From contig WJJM01000062.1 of NCBI GenBank assembly GCA_014729675.1, positions 1 to 49,347 on the forward strand: a stretch of 49,347 nucleotides of DNA, read 5' to 3'. Both the position numbers and the translations under genes were made by a program. Below, in pieces: positions 37,137 to 46,900 of the stretch (position 1 is its first letter; every line of letters starts with the position of its first letter). The stretch comes from Candidatus Woesearchaeota archaeon (GTDB lineage: Archaea; Nanobdellota; Nanobdellia; Woesearchaeales; WJKL01). The notes below the pieces were generated by a model. It was not told the origin of the DNA, ran no database searches, and worked only from the letters and a program-made list of their open reading frames with translations.

Positions 37137-37414
37137 ATGAGTTTTCTTTTGTATGGGATTTTCCATGTGGTAAATATCTCCTGCATCTCTTTGTCATGTT
37201 TTATAGGGATGATGAAACAGCCAGGAGCCAGGAATGTTCCTTTGAACTCTTTGATAATGCCTTTTTCTTTTGACCTGCCTTTCAGAAGATAGACAAACCT
37301 GACTGCATTTGATTTCTTGATATTCTTTAGATTGTATGTGTATAAGACATTTAGATTGAGATTATGATTAGAAGAAAGCCTTTTGAAAAGCTGCAGATCC
37401 TCTTTTTTAGCCAT
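37124..37414 (-). CDS. Hypothetical 96-aa basic protein, candidate regulator
   Basis: MAKKEDLQLFKRLSSNHNLNLNVLYTYNLKNIKKSNAVRFVYLLKGRSKEKG...; flanked on both sides by the same duplicated operator-like module. Confidence 0.55.
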   Translation of the reverse strand: MAKKEDLQLFKRLSSNHNLNLNVLYTYNLKNIKKSNAVRFVYLLKGRSKEKGIIKEFKGTFLAPGCFIIPIKHDKEMQEIFTTWKIPYKRKLILTH

Positions 37415-37467
37415 GTTAACAAGTTAACCTTAAATTGATATTTAAATCTTTTGGTTAATGTGTTAAT
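37415..37467. promoter_or_regulatory. Operator-like module copy B: GTTAACAAGTTAAC and GTTAATGTGTTAAT
   Basis: Half-sites at 37415/37423 and 37454/37462; 39 bp between site starts; immediately upstream of the 37124..37414 gene. Confidence 0.65.
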
Positions 37468-37500
37468 TTTTATATTTTGGAAAACATTTTTATTTTCTTT

Positions 37501-37657
37501 CAATGTCAAAAATCAAATGTTTTTGGATTTCAAATTGTTTATAATTCTTTTCAATGTCAAGAATTAGAGATTCTTGGATCTCAAAAAATTATTCTAATTT
37601 TTTTCAATGTCAAGAATTAGAGATTCTTGGATCTCAAAAAATTATTCTAATTTTTTT
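37501..37657. repeat. Three tandem ~53-bp repeats (one diverged 51-bp unit plus two identical 53-bp units)
   Basis: CAATGTCAA recurs at 37501, 37552, 37605 (fourth partial CAA at 37658); units 37552-37604 and 37605-37657 appear identical. Confidence 0.9.
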
Positions 37658-37931
37658 CAATATAGAAAATAATTACATAATTTTCAGGAGCTTGAGGACT
37701 ATATAATAACTTAATCTTGTCCCTTGCGTCAGTAGAACTGCCTTGCGATTATTCAAAAGTAATGATCTCTAAATCTGGTAAACCTGCTTTGCGATAATAA
37801 TTTTTCAATCATTATCTATAACTCTCACTGACGTTCGCTGCCTCTACCATCGGCGCAGAGACGTTGTGTCCGGCTCAGATTGTCAAATACTAAGGATAAA
37901 ACATTAGTTTTTATTTATAAAGCCAAAAATA

Positions 37932-40900
37932 TCAACTTACTCTCAAACTTGTTGTAAGTTGTGGCCAGAGCTTTGCATGTTCCTCATTTTCTGAGATGAC
38001 AAGATAAACTTGATTTGTCTTATTGCAATACAACCCTGCCCTTTCTACTGCCGGACAGATATTTGTTGTAAAGCCTTCATAATTCACAGCAGTCACTGTT
38101 TTCTGCTCAACTATGTTTTCGCTTTTTATCTCTCCGATAGTCTCCTGCACTCCGGTTATCTTTTTTCCAGGCCTTCTTAGCCTGAATATCTTATTGAAAT
38201 CTTTGATATCTTTTGCATATTCAAAGTCTAAGTTACCCATATCGTTAACAGGAGGATTAGTGGTAAACTGATTTGAGATTGCAGTTATCGGGGCTGTGAT
38301 CAGGTCCCATAAACTTTCCAAAAATGTTGGATCCATGTCTATCCCTTGTTTGCTAAAAAGAACTATATTTGTCTTGTTGTTATACCATATCCTCTCATCG
38401 CCTCTGCAGGTAAAATAATCATTGCCTTCATCTTTAAGGTATGCCTCATCGCAATAATCTGCACTTATTCCATCCATGTCAAGCGCTTTTAAGAATGAAT
38501 AATCTCCCCTTATGTCTATCGGCTGGTTAAGTGATGTTCCGAATATTACATTATCTGTGTTTTTCAAGACACAAAAATTGTTTACGCATGGAGCCTGATC
38601 CTTTCTGTTTGAAAGATAAGGACAGATATAACCTCCTCCAATACCTCCTGTCCCCTTGCCTCTTAACCTGGCTAAAGGTAATTGCTCCGGCACATTATCG
38701 TTTGTATCTATATCCTCTGAAGCGTATCTCAATGAATTCAATGTTGTATCATAATCTCCGCAGGAAAGCACAAATTCATTGTCTTTGGTTGTAAGGTCTA
38801 ACAATGCATTGGCTATCATCTTTGTCCTTGATGTCCAGTTTCCATCTTCGCAATAATGGTCATCTATATATTGTCCTGAATCTATGCAGACAGGATTCGT
38901 ATTTACTTCGTTTGGATCAAGGCCAATAAACGATTCAGGCTTTTTGTCGTTCTCAGATTTTCCTTCTGGATCTACAAGACATTGGGTATCCTTATCACAA
39001 AATCCTGACTTCTTACTGTTCCATGTTCTTTTTTCCCTCTGGCTTGTCCAGTCTCCATCCACGCACCTGTAGAAATATCCATTGTAGGTCTCTGCGTCTC
39101 CAGGGCCATGGGGCAGTACGCACGAAGTCCCATTCCAGCAGGAGGTCTTGTTGCAGCAGCCTGTGCCTCCCTGATAAGATGATTTAGTATAATTTCTTTC
39201 TTTTGATAAAATTTTTGTTCCGTCTCCTAAAATTATAGATTCATTGCTGAAATCTCCTTCAGGAGAACAGAAGAAATCTCCTTTAACTGAACAGGTGCTC
39301 AGGTTTCTGGAATTTGCAGTAAGATTATTTCCATTATTGTCCTTGTATCTTTTTATCTCATCGCTGCTTAAGCTGCAGCCGTAAAATTCTCCTTCATAAT
39401 TCATCATAGACTTTTCCAAGAAGTTTATATTGAATGAATCAAGGCTTATTTTATTAGGTCCTCCTGAAAAAATCCTTACCTGCATGTCTGAGGTATCGGT
39501 TGGAGCAGTAAATGTTTTTTTGACTGTTTCGCTGTAATCTGTCAGTTCAAATGTTTTATAGGTCTCCCCTCCCTGGATCAGAGATATCTTGGTGGGAGAG
39601 TCTGATGCATATATGTACGCTGAAAGCTCATATTCTGCACCAGGATAAAGCTTATACGATATGTCCTGCTGTATGTGTGCATCTGAATCGATGAATACGC
39701 CTTCATCGATAGAGGCCTCTTCTCTTGTTTCCCAGTCAGAATCATCTGCTTCAAAATTAGGATTTTCTATGATTGAATTGTCATATATCCTTTCATTGCT
39801 GTCCACTTTGCTGCTTCTGAAACATCCTCCCACGCCATAGTTGTCTACTTTGGGGTAACGGCTACCGTCGTTTCTGACTGCATCTATATCATTATACGTA
39901 TCAGCAGGATCATCTCCGCAACAAAGAGAGCCAGTCCATTCAAATCCTGCTTTTATCTCACATAGTAATCCGTTGCTTTTTACTGAATCAAGATCGTCTA
40001 TCCATTCATAATCTTCTGTGCAGTAGAAAGTTTCTGTCGGAACAAATTTAGTTCCTGAAGTGCTTGTAGATGCATAGATTGGAGAACTCAAAGAACCTGC
40101 AATTACGCCTCCTGCTGCTCCCCCTGATGGTGAAGCTATGACTCCCTTGTTTACTAAAGACGAACTTCTGAAAGATGCGGTTGTCCCCTCATTAGGAACA
40201 GAGAGCCTAAGAGCATACGCTGGGTTATCTGTAACATAACCCATATGCCAGTTATAATCTTCATCTAAAGTACCTTCTTCTTTCAAAACATATCCTATAA
40301 GTTCTTGTTCCTGGATATTTCCTGGAGAAGGCATTGAATGATATGGATTTGTATCTTCTATTATGTTCTCTTTAGAACCGAATGCATAAAGCCAGCAATT
40401 ATCGACTCCAGAATTTAATGCTATATATCTAAAAACAGGAACTGATATGTATCCTGCAGGCGCAAACTCAGAAATATCTCTTGAGAATACCTGAAATATG
40501 TCTTCTGATAATCTCCATCCTGCTGAGATATAACTGTCTTTTGTTGAAGGATCTGAAGTAATCAATATCTTTGTACCATGTGATGTTGAAAATAAAACTC
40601 CTCCTGAATTGCAACTTCCGTCGTATGGCCAGGTAACTCCTCCAGAAGGAGCAGTAAGAACATAAGCTGGCTTTGATTGTATCAATGCATCATTCAATCC
40701 TGAACTGGAAAAAATCGCATCAAGATTGCCCAGATTCTTTGGACTTTCGTCTGCAGAGACTGAAAATGTTTCTTCGATTGTGTTTTCTGATGATAATGAC
40801 AAATCAAACTCAAGGAGAATTGATGAGTCAGGAGTTTCTGTCAGCAGATTTATTTTTTCTCCTGTCTCATGGTTGGTACCGTATTCTTCCAGGTTTGAAT

Positions 40901-42212
40901 TGTCAGGATCTACACCTCCGCTGCACTCTCCAAAATGCTCCACCTCCTCCTCTGGATCGTAATAACAGATGTATTCATGCTCTCCTTGTGAAGAAGGTAT
41001 TGCTGATTCTCCTGCTTTCTTTACAGCCCCATCAAAAGAGCCTGTCCCATCATCAAGTGCATCGCAGGCAATCCATTCTGTTCCGTCTGACATTATGTCA
41101 AAAGAGCCTATCTGGAATATTGAACCCTCAGCATTTGCACCGGTATCCCCATAAGTCCCCTCATAACCATGCCAGTAATAATGTCCATCTGTTTCTTTTA
41201 CGCAGGCAAATTCCTTGTCTGATGTTAGCTGCCCAAGATCTGATTTTAAGATAAAAGGAATCTTGTGATCTTCAGAGAAATGATAGGTGTTTTCGTTTTT
41301 AAGATCTATGGAATATGAGCCATCTGATACTTGCGGCAAAAACTGTTTTATATTTGGATTATCTGTTGTTATTCTGATCGATCCGTATTCAGAATTATCA
41401 TAAGGCTCAAAAAGCTCAGACAACCATAGATGATAAGGCAGTTCAGAAGGGCTATTGATGGTAAAGGATTTTGTTTTTTCTATTGTTCGTGTAAGATGGA
41501 GCCTTTCCAGTTTTATCTCAAGGTTAAACGGATATGTCACTGTATCGTCTCCGCAGCAGTTGTCTGTTAAGGTTGTAATGTCTTCATCTGAGTTTTTCCA
41601 GTCATAGAATTGGTCTGGGTGGTATCCTTGATCCAGATCTCTGCAGATAGTTTCAGAATAATCTATGTCATCATCAGGATCATCACCTATACAATTGTCT
41701 TCAGGCGTGTTTATATCTGAATCTGCATTTTCCCAGGCATGGCCTGCACCAGTACATTCTTCCTGTATATAATCTAGATCTTCATTGCAGGCTCCTGATT
41801 GGCAAGTTCCTAGATTTCCTTCTGCATCATTGCAAGAATATCCATCGGGTCTGAATTGGCCAAAAGGGTCGCAGCAAGTAGTAGGGATTGTATCTGCTGG
41901 ACATTCTATCTCGCAGCATGTCTGAGTTCCGGATATAGTGCATGATTGGGATAGCCCTGTTGACTTATATCCAAATGATGGGCAGGATGTTACTCCACAA
42001 TCTGTCCAACGATCTATAAGCATCCATTGACCCTTACAATAAACTTGAGTTGAAGTTATTGAACAGGATTTTGTATAAGTTTGAGCTGAACCGCAGCCTA
42101 CAGGGGCATCAGTTGAGCCACAAGGACTGCAAACCTCTCCAGAAACAAAACAAACATTAAAGATTAGAGAAACTATCAATACTAAAAGAATAAATCTAGG
42201 CTTGCTGTTCAT
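37932..42212 (-). CDS. 1426-aa secreted Cys-rich surface protein
   Basis: Signal peptide MNSKPRFILLVLIVSLIFNVCFVSG; repeated acidic CCGDD/CIGDD motifs; candidate TATA box at 42266-42276 on the coding strand. Confidence 0.75.
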   Translation of the reverse strand: MNSKPRFILLVLIVSLIFNVCFVSGEVCSPCGSTDAPVGCGSAQTYTKSCSITSTQVYCKGQWMLIDRWTDCGVTSCPSFGYKSTGLSQSCTISGTQTCCEIECPADTIPTTCCDPFGQFRPDGYSCNDAEGNLGTCQSGACNEDLDYIQEECTGAGHAWENADSDINTPEDNCIGDDPDDDIDYSETICRDLDQGYHPDQFYDWKNSDEDITTLTDNCCGDDTVTYPFNLEIKLERLHLTRTIEKTKSFTINSPSELPYHLWLSELFEPYDNSEYGSIRITTDNPNIKQFLPQVSDGSYSIDLKNENTYHFSEDHKIPFILKSDLGQLTSDKEFACVKETDGHYYWHGYEGTYGDTGANAEGSIFQIGSFDIMSDGTEWIACDALDDGTGSFDGAVKKAGESAIPSSQGEHEYICYYDPEEEVEHFGECSGGVDPDNSNLEEYGTNHETGEKINLLTETPDSSILLEFDLSLSSENTIEETFSVSADESPKNLGNLDAIFSSSGLNDALIQSKPAYVLTAPSGGVTWPYDGSCNSGGVLFSTSHGTKILITSDPSTKDSYISAGWRLSEDIFQVFSRDISEFAPAGYISVPVFRYIALNSGVDNCWLYAFGSKENIIEDTNPYHSMPSPGNIQEQELIGYVLKEEGTLDEDYNWHMGYVTDNPAYALRLSVPNEGTTASFRSSSLVNKGVIASPSGGAAGGVIAGSLSSPIYASTSTSGTKFVPTETFYCTEDYEWIDDLDSVKSNGLLCEIKAGFEWTGSLCCGDDPADTYNDIDAVRNDGSRYPKVDNYGVGGCFRSSKVDSNERIYDNSIIENPNFEADDSDWETREEASIDEGVFIDSDAHIQQDISYKLYPGAEYELSAYIYASDSPTKISLIQGGETYKTFELTDYSETVKKTFTAPTDTSDMQVRIFSGGPNKISLDSFNINFLEKSMMNYEGEFYGCSLSSDEIKRYKDNNGNNLTANSRNLSTCSVKGDFFCSPEGDFSNESIILGDGTKILSKERNYTKSSYQGGTGCCNKTSCWNGTSCVLPHGPGDAETYNGYFYRCVDGDWTSQREKRTWNSKKSGFCDKDTQCLVDPEGKSENDKKPESFIGLDPNEVNTNPVCIDSGQYIDDHYCEDGNWTSRTKMIANALLDLTTKDNEFVLSCGDYDTTLNSLRYASEDIDTNDNVPEQLPLARLRGKGTGGIGGGYICPYLSNRKDQAPCVNNFCVLKNTDNVIFGTSLNQPIDIRGDYSFLKALDMDGISADYCDEAYLKDEGNDYFTCRGDERIWYNNKTNIVLFSKQGIDMDPTFLESLWDLITAPITAISNQFTTNPPVNDMGNLDFEYAKDIKDFNKIFRLRRPGKKITGVQETIGEIKSENIVEQKTVTAVNYEGFTTNICPAVERAGLYCNKTNQVYLVISENEEHAKLWPQLTTSLRVS

Positions 42213-42292
42213 TGTGTCCCTCTTTTTTGTTGTAAAACCCCTTAATCAAGTATAGTTAAGAAGATGATATATAAATATTGTTGTTTTGATGT

Positions 42293-42955
42293 TTATTTAA
42301 CCAATTCAATTCCTTCAGCTATATACTCCGGGGACTTTTTCTTTGTATTTGAAAAAATTCTTTTTGAAGCTGAAGTTAAAGAAGATTTTGCTTCGTTTGA
42401 AGATATGCCTAAACTTATCAGCAAAGAAACAAGATCTTTTGCAGCTCTCATCTCATAAGGATCTGAAGTAAAAGAAGCAAAGCATGTTTCAACTTTATAT
42501 TTTCTGCATAATCTGATATTCTGCATTATCCTTCCTAATGTCATAGCCCTGTCTGTGAACCTGCTGTTCAGGATCTCGGAGAATGAAAAACCGACGATTA
42601 TGTTGTTTTTTGAAGCCAGCTCTGCAAGTATGTGATTAAGACCTGATTTTCTGAAATGCATATGGTCTTTTTTTTCTAAAGTTTCAAGATTAAACAGTAT
42701 ATCTGTTTTTGAGTTTTCAAGAACCTGTCTGTTCTTTTCAGAGGATTCAACAATCAAAAGGTGTGTCTTGTTACTCAGCCTGTTTATATTTTTTGGAGCA
42801 GATATCAGGGCTGTATGTACTTTTATTTTAGTATCTACCTTTAATTCAGGAACCTTGTTCTTATAGCAGAATATTATCTCCTTATATCCAAGTTTTTCAG
42901 CTATTTCCAAAAATTCTTTTTCATTTTTATCAGGAAAAACAATATCTGTAAACAT
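42293..42955 (-). CDS. rnp3: Ribonuclease P protein component 3 (Rpp30/RNP3)
   Basis: PHP-like TIM barrel: DIVFPDKNEKEFLEIAEKLGY, HTALISAPKN, SGLNHILAELASKNNIIVGFSFSEIL, LCRKYKVETCFASFTSDPYEMRAAKDLVSLLISLGIS. Confidence 0.85.
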   Translation of the reverse strand: MFTDIVFPDKNEKEFLEIAEKLGYKEIIFCYKNKVPELKVDTKIKVHTALISAPKNINRLSNKTHLLIVESSEKNRQVLENSKTDILFNLETLEKKDHMHFRKSGLNHILAELASKNNIIVGFSFSEILNSRFTDRAMTLGRIMQNIRLCRKYKVETCFASFTSDPYEMRAAKDLVSLLISLGISSNEAKSSLTSASKRIFSNTKKKSPEYIAEGIELVK

Positions 42956-43111
42956 AATACAAAAAAAATCTCTGATTTATATAAAGCTTTTTCTTTGGAA
43001 TATACTTATATTTATACTTATTTTATTAATTTATACTTATATTTATACTTATTTCTCCACAAGAAATAAGGGGGTCAAATCAAATCCAACATAGAGGTTA
43101 TTTAAAAACCA

Positions 43112-43152
43112 TTTATAAATACATATATTTATAAAGTCTGGGCATTTATAAA
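43112..43152 (+). promoter_or_regulatory. Three tandem TATA-like boxes upstream of tbp
   Basis: TTTATAAA at 43112-43119, 43128-43135 and 43145-43152. Confidence 0.6.
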
Positions 43153-43254
43153 GAAATATTGGTGGGTGGTTAGATTATCATATAATTTGTTTTTAAGACA
43201 GCAATGTGGTCTTTGATCAAAGATTAAAGGCTAAATATTGGAGGAAATTAAAAA

Positions 43255-43824
43255 ATGGCAAAGAAAAAAGCAAAAAAGGCTGAAAAAAAGGAGATAAAAG
43301 TTGTAAATATCGTTGTAAGTAGTTCTTTGGAGCATGATATTCCTTTAGAGAAGATGGCAGCTACTCTGAGTAATACTGAATATAATCCTGAGCAGTTTCC
43401 TGGATTAGTGATAAGGATAAAGGATCCTAAAACTTCTGCTTTGATATTCTCAAGCGGAAAGATAGTATGCACTGGGGCCAGGAGCATGGCTAAAGTAGAA
43501 GAAAGCATCAAAAAGATAATCCAGAGCCTGAAAAAGATAAATGTTAAGATAACAATAAAACCAAAGATAAGCATACAGAACATAGTTGCATCTGGAAGTG
43601 TAGGCATGGATCTGAATCTTAATATCCTTGCTATGAAGCTGCCTAACACTGAGTATGAGCCTGAGCAGTTTCCTGGATTAGTATATAAGCTTCCTGAAGC
43701 TAAAGCTACTTTCCTGCTTTTCAGCAACGGAAAAATAGTGTGCACAGGAACAAAGAGCGAGAAAGAAGTGCATGAGGCTTTAGACAAGCTTATAGTGAAC
43801 CTTAAGAAAGTAAAAACAAGATAA
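43255..43824 (+). CDS. tbp: TATA-box-binding protein
   Basis: Two direct repeats: NTEYNPEQFPGLVIRIKDPKTSALIFSSGKIVCTGARS and NTEYEPEQFPGLVYKLPEAKATFLLFSNGKIVCTGTKS; GGAGG RBS. Confidence 0.98.
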   Translation: MAKKKAKKAEKKEIKVVNIVVSSSLEHDIPLEKMAATLSNTEYNPEQFPGLVIRIKDPKTSALIFSSGKIVCTGARSMAKVEESIKKIIQSLKKINVKITIKPKISIQNIVASGSVGMDLNLNILAMKLPNTEYEPEQFPGLVYKLPEAKATFLLFSNGKIVCTGTKSEKEVHEALDKLIVNLKKVKTR

Positions 43825-43958
43825 TTGTTTTTCTTTTTTTGTTTTTATCAAATCGCGCTTTGCGCAATCTATCACTTTGTTAAGCAATTTGCCAGTGTAA
43901 ACACCACTGTTCAAATGCGGCAGAAGAATATTTAAACTTATTTGTATATGGGGGCAGC

Positions 43959-46900
43959 ATGGAAGCAGCAGATCAGATAAAAAGGTTTGGGGAATTTTTT
44001 GACAGGCATTATAAGAAAGATATACTTGAAAGAGTAAGAAAAGGTGTAGAGTTTGTTGTAATTGACTTTTCTGAACTTGTGAAGTTTGACCATGAGCTTG
44101 CAGATCTTCTTCTTGAATCTCCTGAAGAACTTATCAAAGCAGCTGAAGTTGCGATGAAAGAGGTATTTGATGAGCTGCCTGGTAATTTTAAGATAAGGTT
44201 CAACAATCTCCCTGAAAACCAGAAGGTATTGATAAGGGATATAAGAAGCAAACACATCGGAGAATTTCTTTGGATAGAGGGGATAGTCAGGCAGAAGTCA
44301 GATGTAAGACCCCAGGTTACATATGCAAGGTTTGAATGTCCTAACTGCGGAAATATAATAGCAATCCCTCAATTAGACAGCAGCTTCAAAGAACCAAGCC
44401 AGTGCGGATGCGGAAGGAAGGGAAAATTCAGGCTTTTGAGTAAAGAACTTGTCGATGCCCAGGGAATCGTACTTGAAGAGATCCCAGAACATCTTGAAGG
44501 AGGAGAGCAGCCAAAAAGGATTAATGTTTTTTTAAGAGATGATCTGGTTAGTCCGATAAGCGAGAGAAGGACAAATCCTGGAAGCAGAATAAGGATAATA
44601 GGTTTTATCAAAGAGGTTCCTATCGTATTAAGGACAGGGGCGAAAAGCACAAGATTCGACCTCATGATAGAGGGGAACTATGTCGAGTCTGTACAGGAAG
44701 ACTTCTATGACCTTGTCATAACTCCTGAAGAAAAAGAAAAGATTGTAGAGATTTCAAAAGATCCTAAGGTTGAGGTAAAGCTGGTAAAGTCTATCGCCCC
44801 ATCCATATATGGTTATGAAAAAGTCAAGGAAGCTCTGCTTCTTCAGCTGATGGGAGGAGTGCACAAAGAAAGGACAGATGGGGTGGTAACAAGAGGAGAT
44901 ATGCACATACTTCTCATAGGTGATCCTGGAAGCGGTAAGTCCCAATTGTTGAAGAGGATACAGAAGATAGCTCCAAAAGGAAGGTATGTTTCAGGAAAAG
45001 GCGTTTCGGGGGCTGGATTGTGTGTGTCTCCTGATTCGCTTGTTATGACAAATCCCGGAGGCATGCATAAGATAAAAGATGTTGTTGAAGAAAAGCTAAA
45101 AGATAATGAGGAAGAATATATTCCTGGAATCTGGAAGAATAAAGATGGTTCTGCCAAGAAAAAGATATTGACATTAGATGATTCTTTAAAAATAAAATCA
45201 AAAGAAACAGGAAAGTTTTGGAGATTGAAAGCTCCCAAAAGTATGGTAGAAATGACGACAAGGCAGGGGAAAAAGATATGCCTGACAAAGAACACAAAGC
45301 TTTTTTCTATAAAAGAAGGGAAACCAATATGGAAAAAATCCAGTCTGATCAAAGAGGGGGATTATATCGCAACTGCAAGAAATATAGGAATAGACGGGAA
45401 AGATGTGCCTTTGACAGTAGAACAAATCAAAAAATGCAATCCTGTTGTCCATGGTGTAAAAGACAATGTAAGTGATTTAATTAAAGAAGCTGTAAGAAAC
45501 AAAAAAATCAATAAAAGAGAGTTTGCTAAACAGATGGGATTCAATGAAAACCAAGTGTATTTTAACTGGGTAAATAAAAAAGCAAGAGGAAATATTCGCC
45601 TAAATGACCTAAGAAAACTGCTTAAGGCTGCTGGGAAAGATTTGTGTCATGTTGCTTCATCTATAAAAGAACTGTCTTTATATAATGGTCATAATATAAA
45701 AATTCCAGAATTTTTTAATGAAGAGCTTATGTATTTTTCAGGATTGATTGCAGGAGACGGAGACCTATCTAAAAACAATCAATCTGTTTCGATAAGGATA
45801 TCCAGCAGAGATAAAGAAATCATAAAAAATTTCAGAAATCTGGCGAAAAAACTTTTCAATGTTAAATGCAACATTTCAAGCAAAAAAAGTGACAAAAGGC
45901 CTGAGTCATGGAGATTTAGCTCAAATATTGTTTTTGAAATTCTCAATTCGTTAGGAATTCATTTATCGCCGAAATCAAACAAGATAGATATGAGCAATAT
46001 CCTTCTGAATATGCCAAAGAAACTAGTTGCTTCTTATCTTAGAGGGATATTTGACACTGATGGAAGTGTGATCAAAAGAAAAACAAGAGGGGCAAATTAT
46101 GTTGACCTGACAACCACAAGCAGGGAGTTTGCAAAGAAGATACAATTGGTCCTGCTGAGGTATGGGATAAATTCAAGATTAAGAAATAAAAAGGCTCAGC
46201 CAAATGAAAAGATAAAAGGCAAGCATAAAAAATACATCCTTGAAATAAAAGGAAAAGACAGTCTTACAATATTCAGGAATAAAATTGGGTTTGATCTTTC
46301 GCGCAAAAAGAAAAAGCTTGATATGGTTATCAAAGGCATATCAAAAGATAATACAAACATAGATGTTATACCTTCTGTACATAAGATAATCAAGAAGATA
46401 AGAGACAAGCATGGGTTAAAATCAAAACAGATGTTTGGAAGCAAGACAAGCGCTTATTTCCTTAACAAGTTTGAAATAAGCAGGAACAACCTTAAGAATA
46501 TAAACAAAAGAATCTCAAAATTAGTTGAAAAGGATGAAGATTCTACTATGATTGATAATCTTTCTGGATCTGATGTATTTTGGGATAAGATAGTGAAGAA
46601 AAAAATAATAACACCAAAGTATGAATATGTTTATGACCTGACTGTTGAGGATTCCCATAACTTTCTTGTAAATGGTTTTGTAGTGCATAATACTGCCTCA
46701 GTAGTGAAGGATGAGTTCCTGAAAGGGTGGAGTCTTGAAGCTGGAGCCTTAGTGCTGGCAAATGATGGATTTTGCGCTATTGATGAAATGGACAAGATGA
46801 CAACTGAAGACAGGTCTGCGATGCATGAAGCACTGGAACAGCAGACTGTCAGCATCAGCAAGGCAAATATCCAGGCTACTTTATTGACAAGAACAACTGT

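Noticed and set aside
37501-37657. 53-bp repeats as a CRISPR array
   Set aside because: Whole units are repeated with no variable spacers.
37820-37890. Minus-strand GCGCCGATGGTAG...GTGAGAG resembling 5S rRNA helix IV/loop E
   Set aside because: The match is short, and I could not align the remaining conserved 5S parts (helix I, loop B/C CCGAAC core). Similarity to the intergenic element family explains it better.
40673-41254. 193-aa plus-strand ORF antisense to the 1426-aa gene
   Set aside because: No domain signal, no RBS context, lies inside a long convincing coding frame.
43248-43787. 179-aa minus-strand ORF antisense to tbp
   Set aside because: tbp on the plus strand is unambiguous; the antisense frame is a by-product.
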